From Paraplanobispora siamensis (GTDB taxonomy: Bacteria > Actinomycetota > Actinomycetes > Streptosporangiales > Streptosporangiaceae): 64,000 nucleotides of DNA. Under the pieces are notes generated by a model. That model was not told the origin of the DNA. It worked only from the letters and a program-made list of their open reading frames with translations, and made no database searches. Shown here piece by piece: positions 48,263-64,000 of this stretch (its first letter is position 1; each line of letters begins with the position of its first letter). Location: assembly GCF_016863175.1 (NCBI RefSeq), contig NZ_BOOJ01000040.1, positions 149,177 to 213,176 of the forward strand, written 5' to 3'. The position numbers and the translations under genes were made by a program.

Positions 48263-48293
48263 CCGGCCGGGCGCTCTGTCAGAGCAGGTCGAC

Positions 48294-48327
48294 CCGTCCC
48301 CTTCGATGTCGACATCGAAGGGGACGG
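48294..48327. terminator. 34-bp perfect palindrome between convergent genes
   Basis: Arms of 17 bp meet at a central GTCGAC with no spacer. It lies between the RCC1 gene (plus) and the MFS gene (minus), 32 bp after the former's stop, followed by a short T-rich stretch. It most likely works as a bidirectional terminator. Confidence 0.7.
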
Positions 48328-48396
48328 ACGTCTTTAGGGCCTCGTGGCGGATCCCGATCGGCGACCGTGGGTACGTACTTCACCGGTGAGCCTCGT

Positions 48397-49707
48397 TCAG
48401 GCCGTGGCCTGGGCGAGTTCCTCGCGGCGGGTGCGTTCGCGGACGGCGTGCTCGTCGGTGCGGGCGTCGTAGGTGCGGAACTTCGGCAGGAGGCCGGCCA
48501 GGGCGGTGACCGCGCCGACGCACAGCAGGCCTCCGGCGCCCAGGGAGAAGCGGGTGCCGCCCAGGTGGTCCATCAGGCCGGCGCGGGCGTTGCCCAGCAT
48601 CGGGCCGCTGGTGTAGGACAGCAGCTCGATCCCGGCCAGACGGCCACGGTACTCGTCGGGGATGGTCTGGTTCCAGATGGTGGCCCGGAAGACGCCGCTG
48701 ATCATGTCGGCGGCGCCCGCCAGCGCGAAGCAGGCCAGGACGCCCCACATGTTCGGCATGAGGGCGGCCAGCGCCACGGCCAGGCCCCACACGAGAGCGG
48801 CGACGATCACGCCCAGGCCGTGCCGGTGGACGTGGGTGGTCCAGCCGGAGGTGACCGAGGCGATCAGCGAGCCGACGGCGGCGGCGGAGTAGAACAGGCC
48901 CAGGGCGTGGGTGGCGCCGAGTTGGTCGGCCAGGAACGGATAGAGCGCCACGGCGTAGGCGAAGACCATCGCGGCGATGTCCACCAGGTAGGTGCCCATC
49001 AGGTCGGGGCGGCGCACGGCGTAGCGCACGCCGTCGGCCAGCGCGCTGAGCGAGGCCGGGGGAGCGTCCTCGGCCTGCGGCGGGGCCTTCACCAGCCAGA
49101 GCAGGACCAGCGAGGCCAGGAAGGTGACCACGTTGATCGCGTAGGCGGTCGCCACGCCGTACGAGGCGGCGATCAGGCCGCTGAGGCCGGGGGCGACGAT
49201 GGCGCCGAGGTTCCAGCGGAAGCTGCTGAGCGCGGCGGCCGCGGTGAGCTGGTCGTGCCGCACGACCCGGGGCATCAGGGATTCGAGGCTGGGCCGCTGC
49301 AGGCTGCCCAGACCGGCCGACAGCGCGCCGACCACGTACAGGACCCAGATCTGGGGGTTCGGCAGCAGCGCGTTGACCAGCAGGATCGCGACCGTGAGGC
49401 AGAGGCCCACCTCGGTGTAGAGGATGATCTTCCGCCGGTCCAGCGCGTCCGCGATGGCGCCGCCCCACAGGCCGCAGACCACCATCGGCACGAACTCGGC
49501 CGCGCTGACCAGGCCGACCGCCAGGGGCGAGTTGGTCAGCTGCTTCATCTGCAGCGGGACCGCGACCACGGTGAGGAATGTCCCGAACATCCCGATCACC
49601 CCCGAGCCGAACAGCAGCCGGAAGTCACGGGAGTCGCGCAGGGGGCTCAGGTCCATTCGCATACGGCGGAGCAGGGACCTGAACGAACGATCAGGATTTT
49701 CGGGCAC
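48397..49707 (-). CDS. MFS exporter (enterobactin-exporter-like, MFS_3 family)
   Basis: A 436-residue protein with 11-12 membrane helices. The first half has DFRLLFGSGVIGMFGTFLTVVAVPLQM and the A-loop DALDRRKIIL; the second half has FYSAAAVGSLIASVTSGWTTHVHR and DEYRGRLAGIELLSYTSGPMLGN, all typical of the EntS-like MFS_3 group. These usually export siderophores, antibiotics or other small molecules; no biosynthetic genes are adjacent, so the substrate is unknown. The GTG start at 49707 is the furthest upstream; starts at the internal Met codons near 49659 are possible. Confidence 0.85.
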   Translation of the reverse strand: MPENPDRSFRSLLRRMRMDLSPLRDSRDFRLLFGSGVIGMFGTFLTVVAVPLQMKQLTNSPLAVGLVSAAEFVPMVVCGLWGGAIADALDRRKIILYTEVGLCLTVAILLVNALLPNPQIWVLYVVGALSAGLGSLQRPSLESLMPRVVRHDQLTAAAALSSFRWNLGAIVAPGLSGLIAASYGVATAYAINVVTFLASLVLLWLVKAPPQAEDAPPASLSALADGVRYAVRRPDLMGTYLVDIAAMVFAYAVALYPFLADQLGATHALGLFYSAAAVGSLIASVTSGWTTHVHRHGLGVIVAALVWGLAVALAALMPNMWGVLACFALAGAADMISGVFRATIWNQTIPDEYRGRLAGIELLSYTSGPMLGNARAGLMDHLGGTRFSLGAGGLLCVGAVTALAGLLPKFRTYDARTDEHAVRERTRREELAQATA

Positions 49708-49727
49708 GAACAGCTAGTTTCGGTGGC

Positions 49728-49762
49728 GGCCCGCCCGAAAGCAAACCAATATCGGGCGGGCC
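49728..49762 (-). terminator. terminator after the acyl-CoA synthetase gene
   Basis: A perfect 11-bp stem (49728-49738 with 49752-49762) and an AT-rich 13-nt loop, just beyond the stop of the minus-strand synthetase and upstream of the MFS gene. Confidence 0.65.
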
Positions 49763-49771
49763 GGACCCGGC

Positions 49772-51433
49772 TCAGGCGCCGAGGACCTCCTTGCGCAGGT
49801 GCGTCTTGAGGATCTTGCCACCGGGGTTGCGGGGCAGCTCCGCCTCGCGGATCCAGAACCTGACCGGCACCTTGAACGCCGCGATCCGCTCGCGCAGGAA
49901 CGCCTGCAGCTCCTCGGGGGTGGCCGGGGCCTTCAGCCGGACCACCGCGCCGACCTCCTCGCCCAGCTCGTCGTGCGGGATGCCGATCACCGCTGCGTCG
50001 TCCACCGCCGGGTGCTCGAACAGGGCGGCCTCCACCTCGGCGCAGTAGACGTTCTCGCCGCCGCGGATGACCATGTCCTTGGCCCGGTCCACGATGTAGA
50101 CGAAGCCCTCCTCGTCCATGCGGGCCAGGTCGCCGGTGTGCAGCCAGCCGCCGACGATGGTCTCGGCGGTGGCCTCGGGGCGGTTCCAGTAGCCCAGGAT
50201 CACGTTCGGGCCGCGCATGCACAGCTCGCCGACCTCTCCGGCGGGCAGCTCCTGTCCCGTCGGGTCGGCGATCTTGACGTCGACCACGGGCATCGGCAGG
50301 CCGATGCTGTCGGGCTTGGCCAGATAGTCCGAGCCGCTGTTGTTGATCGCCAGCGCGGTGGTCTCGGTCATGCCGTAGCCGTTGGAGGGCGCCCGGCTGG
50401 GCAGCTGCTCGGTGATGCGCTCCAGCAGCTTGGGCGGGGCGGGGGCGCCGCCGTAGCCCAGGGAGGCGAGGCTGGAGACGTCGTACTTGTCCAGGTCGGG
50501 GTGGGACAGCAGCTGCCACACGTTGGTGGGCACGCCGCTGAACACGGTGACCTTCTCGCGCTCGATCAGCTCCAGGGCCCGCCCGGCGTCCCACTTGTAC
50601 ATCAGCACCAGGCCGCCGCCGCTGAACATCGTGGTGGTCATCACCGCGAAGCAGCCGGTGACGTGGAACAGCGGCACGGTCAGCAGGGTGACGCGGCGCT
50701 GGCCGGCGGCCTCGCCCGGGTCCTTGCCGGCCCTGACCACGGCGCGCAGCAGGCTGTAGGCCACGGTCATGGGGGACTGGCCGAGGTTGCGGTGGCTGCC
50801 GAGCGCGCCCTTGGGCACGCCGGTGGTGCCGGAGGTGTAGAAGATGGTCGCCGGGTCGTCGGGGGAGAGCTCCACGTCCGGCAGCGTCACGTCCGCCGCC
50901 ACCTCGCCCAGCACGTCCTGGAACGACCGGGCGCCCTCGGGGACCTCGCCGCGCGTCACGATCAGGGCCGGGCCGGCCGTGGCCAGCTTGGCGGCGCGCT
51001 CGCCGTCGGCGATGAGCACCTTGGCCCCGGAGTCCGACAGCCCGAACTCCAGCTCCTGCTGGGTCCACCAGGCGTTGAGCGGTACGGCGATCGCCCCGGC
51101 GGCCAGCACCGCGGAGAAGGAGACGACCCACTCGGGGTAGTTGCGCATGGCGATGGCGACCCGGTCGCCCTTGCCCACGCCGTACTCCTCCACCAGCCGC
51201 CGCGCCAGCGTGGCCGCCCGGCGGAAGTGTTCCTCGTAGGTGATGTGCTCGTCCTCGTAGGCCAGGAAGACCTTGTCACCGTGGAACCGGCTGATCTCGA
51301 GGAGGGCCCGGAAGTGCACGGGCGCGTGCTTCCAGGTCCTGACCGTGCCGCCGTGGCCCGGGACCTCCTCCATCTCGAAAAGCTGTCCGGGGCCGGTGAG
51401 CTGGGCCTGGACCTGGTCATGAGTGACAGTCAT
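49772..51433 (-). CDS. fatty-acid/aromatic-acid CoA ligase (AMP-binding family)
   Basis: A 553-residue ANL-superfamily enzyme. The P-loop-like motif IFYTSGTTGVPKGAL, the YGMTETTAL motif, the hinge region GGWLHTGDLARMDEEGFVYIVDRAKDMVIRGGENVY and the C-terminal catalytic Lys in GGKILKTHLRKE are intact. It activates a carboxylic acid to its CoA ester; the acid is not determined. It is divergent from argC, and a palindrome of TetR-operator type lies 43-58 bp upstream of the start. ATG 51433. Confidence 0.9.
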   Translation of the reverse strand: MTVTHDQVQAQLTGPGQLFEMEEVPGHGGTVRTWKHAPVHFRALLEISRFHGDKVFLAYEDEHITYEEHFRRAATLARRLVEEYGVGKGDRVAIAMRNYPEWVVSFSAVLAAGAIAVPLNAWWTQQELEFGLSDSGAKVLIADGERAAKLATAGPALIVTRGEVPEGARSFQDVLGEVAADVTLPDVELSPDDPATIFYTSGTTGVPKGALGSHRNLGQSPMTVAYSLLRAVVRAGKDPGEAAGQRRVTLLTVPLFHVTGCFAVMTTTMFSGGGLVLMYKWDAGRALELIEREKVTVFSGVPTNVWQLLSHPDLDKYDVSSLASLGYGGAPAPPKLLERITEQLPSRAPSNGYGMTETTALAINNSGSDYLAKPDSIGLPMPVVDVKIADPTGQELPAGEVGELCMRGPNVILGYWNRPEATAETIVGGWLHTGDLARMDEEGFVYIVDRAKDMVIRGGENVYCAEVEAALFEHPAVDDAAVIGIPHDELGEEVGAVVRLKAPATPEELQAFLRERIAAFKVPVRFWIREAELPRNPGGKILKTHLRKEVLGA

Positions 51434-51475
51434 GCGTTCTACTCCCCGGGTGTGGAAGGACCGGAAACGTCACGA

Positions 51476-51491
51476 TACCGACCGGTAGGTA
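51476..51491 (-). promoter_or_regulatory. candidate TetR-family operator upstream of the CoA ligase
   Basis: TACCGACCGGTAGGTA is a near-perfect palindrome (7 of 8 pairs) of the kind bound by TetR-family repressors of fatty-acid genes in actinomycetes. No TetR gene is in the window. Confidence 0.5.
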
Positions 51492-51616
51492 CGTGCAACA
51501 GGGCTGAAATATCACGAAACATCACGCTGTATGACCATGCGCGGCTCTGTGCTCCGCCGTGCCGTCCGCCCCCGCCGTCACCGGGGAAGCATTCACCCCT
51601 CCGGTATATCCTCGTT

Positions 51617-53869
<2,253 letters not shown>

Positions 53870-53873
<4 letters not shown>

Positions 53874-54858
53874 GCGCCAGCGGAACGAGCGCCGGTGGAA
53901 CGAGGATCAACGGGGCCCTCTCCAAAGCCACCACCCTGATCGAGGCCCTGCCGTGGCTGGCCCGCTTCCAGGGCGCCACCGTCGTCATCAAGTACGGCGG
54001 CAACGCGATGACCGAGGAGCACCTGCGGGAGAAGTTCGCCGACGACGTCGTCTTCCTGCGCTACGCCGGGCTCAAGCCCGTCATCGTGCACGGCGGCGGC
54101 CCGCAGATCAACGCCCAGCTCGACCGGCTGGGCATCGAGTCCACCTTCACCGCCGGCCTGCGGGTCACCACCCCCGAGGCCATGCAGGTCGTCAGGATGG
54201 TCCTGGTCGGCCAGGTCAACCGCGACGTGGTCGGCCTGATCAACCGGCACGGCCCGCTGGCCGTCGGCATGTCCGGTGAGGACGCCCACCTGTTCACCGC
54301 CGTCCGCAAGCACGCGGTCGTCGACGGAGAGCGGGTGGACATCGGCCAGGTCGGAGAGATCGTCCGGGTCGAGGCCGGGGCCGTGCAGGCGCTGCTGGAC
54401 GACGGGCGCATCCCCGTCGTCTCCTCGGTCGCCCGCGGCGAGGACGGCACCGTCTACAACGTCAACGCCGACACCGCCGCCGCCGCGCTGGCCGTGGCGC
54501 TGCAGGCGTCCAAGCTGATCGTCCTGACCGACGTCGAGGGCCTGTACCGCAACTGGCCCGAGAGCGACGAGGTCATCAGCCGCCTCACCGCCGGCGAGCT
54601 GGAGCACCTCCTGCCCGGCCTGTCCAGCGGCATGGTGCCCAAGATGGAGGCGTGCCTCAACGCCGTGCAGGGCGGCGTGCCCCAGGCCCACGTGCTCGAC
54701 GGCCGGATGCCGCACGCCGTACTGCTGGAGATCTTCACCGACGAGGGCATCGGCACCATGGTGCTGCCCGACGAGTCCGCCACCGCCCCGGCGGCCGCCG
54801 TACCCGAACTGGTCAAGCGCAGGCTGACCGCCACCATCAAGCTGAAGGGGAGCGACAC

Positions 54859-54862
<4 letters not shown>
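53870..54862 (+). CDS. argB: acetylglutamate kinase
   Basis: A 330-residue amino-acid kinase: KYGGNAM (phosphate-binding Lys), VHGGGPQIN (substrate loop), [12 protein letters not shown] and LTDVEGLY motifs are in place. It phosphorylates N-acetylglutamate and is usually the feedback-controlled step, inhibited by arginine. The N-terminus has about 20 extra variable residues. ATG 53870 overlaps the argJ stop; GTG of argD overlaps its own stop. Confidence 0.96.
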
Positions 54863-57462
<2,600 letters not shown>

Positions 57463-57527
57463 CCCGCCACCCGCGGGCCGACCCCGGCGCAGCCCCTCGA
57501 ACGAACGAAGACTTTGGAGCAAAGATC

Positions 57528-60962
<3,435 letters not shown>

Positions 60963-61035
60963 CGGCCGTGACGACGCGACATGGGCCGGGACCGTCACAC
61001 TGGGCATCCGGTTACGGATGGCCGTTGGTCTGCGC

Positions 61036-61080
61036 GGGCCCGTACGGCGGGGGCCCGTACGGCGGGGGCCTGTACGGCGG
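61036..61080. repeat. three tandem 15-bp repeats between the two glycosylase genes
   Basis: GGGCCCGTACGGCGG occurs three times in direct succession (61036, 61051, 61066); the third has one change (GGGCCTGTACGGCGG). The convergent gap holds nothing else. Confidence 0.9.
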
Positions 61081-61096
61081 GCGTCCGGTCCCAGGC

Positions 61097-62233
61097 TCAG
61101 TCCCAGATGACGTCCGGCGGGTCGTCGCCGGTCGCCTCGGCGACGAGACGGGCGCTCCGCTCGGCCTCCGCACGCCGCGCGGACGACAGGGAGTCGAAGG
61201 CGGTGATCGTCAGCCGGTGTTCGGTACGGCGGTAGCGCCAGATGCCGGCCACCTCGCCGTCGACGAGCAGCGCCCCCGGCCCGGAGAGGGCCCGCCACAC
61301 CTGCCGGCGCCGGTCGCCGTCCGGGACGAGCAGGGTCCGGTCGACCTGGCGCAGGTAGGGATCGTTCGGCGGGAGGAGGACGACCCCCTCGGGTTCGGGC
61401 GCCTCCCGCACCGCGTCGAGGAGCGCCTCGGGCAGATCGCAGCGCCGGTCGCCGACCTGGACCCGGACCAGGTCGTCGGCCCGTTCCCGCCACAGGCCGG
61501 TGGCGGCAGCGACGTCGCCGCCCATCCAGTCGCGGAACACGGTCTTGCCGGTGGGGCCGTTCACCCGGAAGTAGGCGTCCAGCAACGCCGTACGCGGATG
61601 GTCGATCTTCTCCTGCCGGTGCTCGGGAGGCGGGTACAGCATGGTCGTGCGCTGCTCTCCGGGACCGAGGACGATCCGCGCCTGACGCCCGGCCGCGCGG
61701 AACAACCCGTCGGGAACGTGGTTCGCCTCGCAGGGCGGACACCACTCCACGACCGAGGCCGGTACGCGACCTGTCACCAGGGTGCTCGCCTCCGACTTCG
61801 ACATGGGAGCGGTCACCACGGCGCCCAGCGCGGCGGCCACCGCCTCGACCGCCCGGACGTAGTCGGCCCCGCCGTCGTCCGACTCCCGGGGGGCGAGCGC
61901 GTCGCGCACGAAGTCCAGGTGGGCCGGGCGATGGACGTGCGGCGCCCCGCGTACGGACCACATGCTCACCAGGGGACCCTGCGGGGAGACGGCGTCCGCG
62001 ACGCTCGTCGTCCCGGCGGCGTCCGCGCGGGTGTCGTCTGCGCGGGTGCCGTCCGTGGGGATGCCGTCCGCGCGCTGGATCAGCGACTGCTTGGCGCCGG
62101 CCTGTCGGCTGTCCTGCACCCCCAGCAACAGCAGATCGTCGAGCACGTCCTCGCCGGACCGGCCGGCCAGGCCGTGCCGTCGCCATCTGAAGCCCAGCCA
62201 GCGAGCCCTGTCCACGGTGACCACACCGCTCAT
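61097..62233 (-). CDS. winged-helix DNA-binding protein, AlkZ-like DNA glycosylase family
   Basis: A protein of about 378 residues of the HTH_42/AlkZ family: N-terminal [35 protein letters not shown], a central winged-helix array and C-terminal [24 protein letters not shown]. AlkZ-type enzymes unhook alkylated purines and interstrand crosslinks, often giving self-resistance to azinomycin-like genotoxins; most family members are untested. The catalytic QxQ/QxD motif is not clearly readable: the segment reads GVQDSRQ. The start is taken at ATG 62233, with GGAG 8 bp upstream; the frame stays open to 62506 but that part shows no homology. It points at the Mpg gene. Confidence 0.75.
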   Translation of the reverse strand: MSGVVTVDRARWLGFRWRRHGLAGRSGEDVLDDLLLLGVQDSRQAGAKQSLIQRADGIPTDGTRADDTRADAAGTTSVADAVSPQGPLVSMWSVRGAPHVHRPAHLDFVRDALAPRESDDGGADYVRAVEAVAAALGAVVTAPMSKSEASTLVTGRVPASVVEWCPPCEANHVPDGLFRAAGRQARIVLGPGEQRTTMLYPPPEHRQEKIDHPRTALLDAYFRVNGPTGKTVFRDWMGGDVAAATGLWRERADDLVRVQVGDRRCDLPEALLDAVREAPEPEGVVLLPPNDPYLRQVDRTLLVPDGDRRRQVWRALSGPGALLVDGEVAGIWRYRRTEHRLTITAFDSLSSARRAEAERSARLVAEATGDDPPDVIWD

Positions 62234-62408
62234 CAGCACCACTCCGATCGTCATGCCGTCCGGCCCAGCCGTACCAGATCGTTTTTCCGCTGTCACGGCC
62301 CTTTCCCGTGCGCCGGGGGCGGTTTCGAGTGGCGCAACGATGCCGGAATCGGGCAGGCTGTACCGCGAAGCCGTACAAGACCCTCGAGAACATTGGAAAG
62401 CAAGAATC

Positions 62409-63668
62409 GTGACCGACATTCTGGATGACCTCGCCTGGCGCGGGCTGATCGCGCAGTCCACCGACATCGACGCCCTGCGGGCGAAGATGGCCGAGGGTCC
62501 GATCACGGTCTATTGCGGCTTCGACCCGACCGCGCCCTCCCTGCACGTGGGCAACCTGGTGCCGCTGCTGACCCTGGCCCGGATCCAGCGGGCCGGGCAC
62601 CGCGCCATCGGCCTGGTGGGCGGCGCCACCGGTCTGATCGGTGACCCCAGCGGCCGCAGCACCGAGCGTTCGCTCAACTCCGCCGAGGTCGTGGCCGAGT
62701 GGGTCGCGCGCATCCGGGTGCAGGTGGAGCGGTTCCTGGACCTGTCCCACCCGGAGCGCGGGCTCATGGTCAGCAACCTCGACTGGACCGAGGGCATGTC
62801 CGCGATCGAGTTCCTGCGCGATGTCGGCAAGCACTTCCCGGTCAACCGCATGCTGGCCCGCGAGTCGGTCTCGGCGCGCCTGGCTGGTGAGGGGCTCAGC
62901 TACACCGAGTTCAGCTACCAGATCCTGCAGGCCAACGACTACCTGGAGCTGTACAGGCGGCACGGGTGCTCGCTGCAGATCGGCGGCAGCGACCAGTGGG
63001 GCAACATCACCGCGGGCACCGACCTGGTCCGCCGGGTGACCGGTGACCACGTGCACGCGCTGACCGTGCCGCTGATCACCAAGGCCGACGGCACCAAGTT
63101 CGGCAAGACCGCGGGCGGCGCCGTCTGGCTCAACCCGGAGATGACCTCGCCGTACGCGTTCTACCAGTTCTGGCTGAACGCCGACGACCGCGACGTGGTG
63201 AAGTTCCTGAAGATCTACAGCTTCAAGTCCCACGAGGAGATCGAGGCGCTGGAGAAGTCCGTGGCCGAGCGGCCCTTCGCCCGCGAGGCGCAGCGCGCGC
63301 TGGCTGAGGAGCTGACCACGCTGCTGCACGGGGCGGAGGAGTGCGCCGCGGTGATCGCGGCCTCGGCCGCGCTGTTCGGTCGCGGGTCGCTGCAGGAGCT
63401 GCCGGCCCACACGCTCGGGGCGGCCCTGGCCGAGGTGCCGCGCGCGGAGGTGCCCGGGCTTGGCGCGCCGTTCGTGGACCTGCTCGCCGAGAGCGGTCTG
63501 GTGGACTCCAAGTCCGCCGCCCGCCGCGCGGTCAAGGAGGGCGGCGCCTACCTCAACAACGTCAAGGTCACCGACGAGGCGTATGCGCCGACGCAGGAGG
63601 ACCTCCTGCACGGCCGGTACCTGGTGCTGCGTCGCGGCAAGACGTTCGGTGCCGTCGAAGTCGTCTGA
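62409..63668 (+). CDS. tyrS: tyrosyl-tRNA synthetase
   Basis: A 419-residue TyrRS (TyrS type). The HIGH-like motif is PSLHVGNL (HVGN 46-49), the KMSKS-like motif is KFGKT, the tyrosine pocket has [10 protein letters not shown] and [25 protein letters not shown], and a C-terminal S4 domain follows from about residue 355. GTG 62409 is chosen because GGAAAGCAAG precedes it and homologues begin here. No T-box-like leader is seen in the 175-bp gap upstream. Confidence 0.97.
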   Translation: MTDILDDLAWRGLIAQSTDIDALRAKMAEGPITVYCGFDPTAPSLHVGNLVPLLTLARIQRAGHRAIGLVGGATGLIGDPSGRSTERSLNSAEVVAEWVARIRVQVERFLDLSHPERGLMVSNLDWTEGMSAIEFLRDVGKHFPVNRMLARESVSARLAGEGLSYTEFSYQILQANDYLELYRRHGCSLQIGGSDQWGNITAGTDLVRRVTGDHVHALTVPLITKADGTKFGKTAGGAVWLNPEMTSPYAFYQFWLNADDRDVVKFLKIYSFKSHEEIEALEKSVAERPFAREAQRALAEELTTLLHGAEECAAVIAASAALFGRGSLQELPAHTLGAALAEVPRAEVPGLGAPFVDLLAESGLVDSKSAARRAVKEGGAYLNNVKVTDEAYAPTQEDLLHGRYLVLRRGKTFGAVEVV

Positions 63669-63698
63669 CCTGCGGCGCCGGCTGATCGACCGGCACGT

Positions 63699-63726
63699 GA
63701 ACGCCCCGGCTGCGGCCGGGGCGTTC
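63699..63726 (+). terminator. intrinsic terminator after tyrS
   Basis: A perfect 12-bp stem (63699-63710 with 63715-63726) and a TGCG loop. Confidence 0.85.
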
Positions 63727-64000
63727 GTCGTTGCGGGGATAACGTTCTGATAGCGGAGAACGGCCGTCTCGCAGGGGAATCCGGGCTGACCTGGGCTTTC
63801 GATCATGGCGGTTGATTTGACGGCGGTTCGCAGGCGGCTTATGGTTTTCAGTGCCCGGGAGCGAGCCGGACGCCTCATGGCGGACGGGCCCCAGGGCCAG
63901 CCCCCTCTCACGAACGAACCTTGGTGTTCGTCCCCTGTGCATGTCGACCGGAAAATCGGTTGATTGGACACGGGCCGGATGGCACGGTAAGTTTAGAGGG
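63727..64000 (+). promoter_or_regulatory. gene-free right end with two promoter-like sequences, probably upstream of an rRNA operon
   Basis: No coding frame is credible. TTGACG at 63817-63822, a 17-bp spacer and TATGGT at 63840-63845 form one candidate promoter; TTGGAC at 63964-63969, an 18-bp spacer and TAAGTT at 63988-63993 form a second. Both are much closer to consensus than most in the window. Tandem promoters without an ORF are typical of rRNA operons, and tyrS directly precedes an rRNA operon in fast-growing mycobacteria. The window stops before any rRNA sequence. Confidence 0.5.

Noticed and set aside
62255..62408. Possible T-box or other aminoacyl-tRNA synthetase leader before tyrS
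   Set aside because: No T-box core sequence (such as TGGN-containing antiterminator) and the gap is short and divergently shared.
62234..62506. N-terminal extension of the AlkZ-like gene
   Set aside because: The extra residues overlap the tyrS 5' end and promoter region and have no homology; ATG 62233 has a good ribosome-binding site.

Overview
The window is 64 kb of very GC-rich DNA with actinobacterial housekeeping gene order, GTG and TTG starts, GTGA/ATGA stop-start overlaps, Tat-exported phosphatases and a pimA-type mannosyltransferase. Gene content and protein style fit a filamentous actinomycete, most likely Streptosporangiaceae (Streptosporangium, Nonomuraea or a relative). The genus is inferred, not proven. 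No transposase, integrase, phage gene, CRISPR array or tRNA was found.

Layout. 0-8.8 kb: the 3' end of pimA, a LemA-like membrane protein, a DUF3048 lipoprotein, then the pyridoxal-phosphate synthase genes pdxS and pdxT, unusually separated by two tandem Tat-exported PhoD phosphatases, then a YebC-family regulator. 9-19.3 kb: an Na+/H+ antiporter, ruvC-ruvA-ruvB, yajC-secD-secF, apt and the bifunctional (p)ppGpp enzyme rel. 19.3-28.3 kb: a 0.5-kb gene-free stretch with degenerate repeats, a DUF349 protein, two membrane-anchored cyclophilins, and between them an MBL-fold hydrolase, hisS, aspS and a cytochrome P450. 28.5-36.7 kb: a DUF2231 membrane protein, rarA, two small membrane proteins coupled to alaS, ruvX, mltG and aroE. 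36.8-38.3 kb: a PadR regulator with its partner membrane protein. 38.4-45.9 kb: infC (ATC start, structured leader)-rpmI-rplT, a TrmH-family methyltransferase, a soluble PAS histidine kinase and pheS-pheT. 45.9-51.4 kb: an accessory block with a small acidic protein, a secreted seven-repeat RCC1/Calx-beta protein, an MFS exporter and an acyl-CoA synthetase. 51.6-60.2 kb: the arginine cluster argC-J-B-D-F-R, then argG and argH, with a promoter overlapped by ARG-box-like sequences. 60.2-64 kb: Mpg-type and AlkZ-like DNA glycosylases pointing at each other, tyrS, and at the right edge two strong promoter-like sequences with no ORF, best read as the start of an rRNA operon.

How it works together. 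Most genes are translation (five aminoacyl-tRNA synthetases, IF-3, L35, L20), recombination and replication repair (RuvABC, RarA, RuvX, two alkylpurine glycosylases), protein export and folding (YajC-SecDF, cyclophilins), and arginine and PLP biosynthesis. The core backbone is ordinary. The more unusual points are the in-frame tandem-repeat mini-ORF between pimA and the LemA-like gene, the phoD pair inside the pdxS/pdxT locus and flanked by short direct repeats, the RCC1 propeller protein with near-identical 117-bp repeats, the PadR/membrane pair behind an AT-rich operator, and the putative rRNA promoters at the right end. Nothing here clearly amounts to a new multi-gene system. The RCC1 protein and the repeat mini-ORF are the least explained items.
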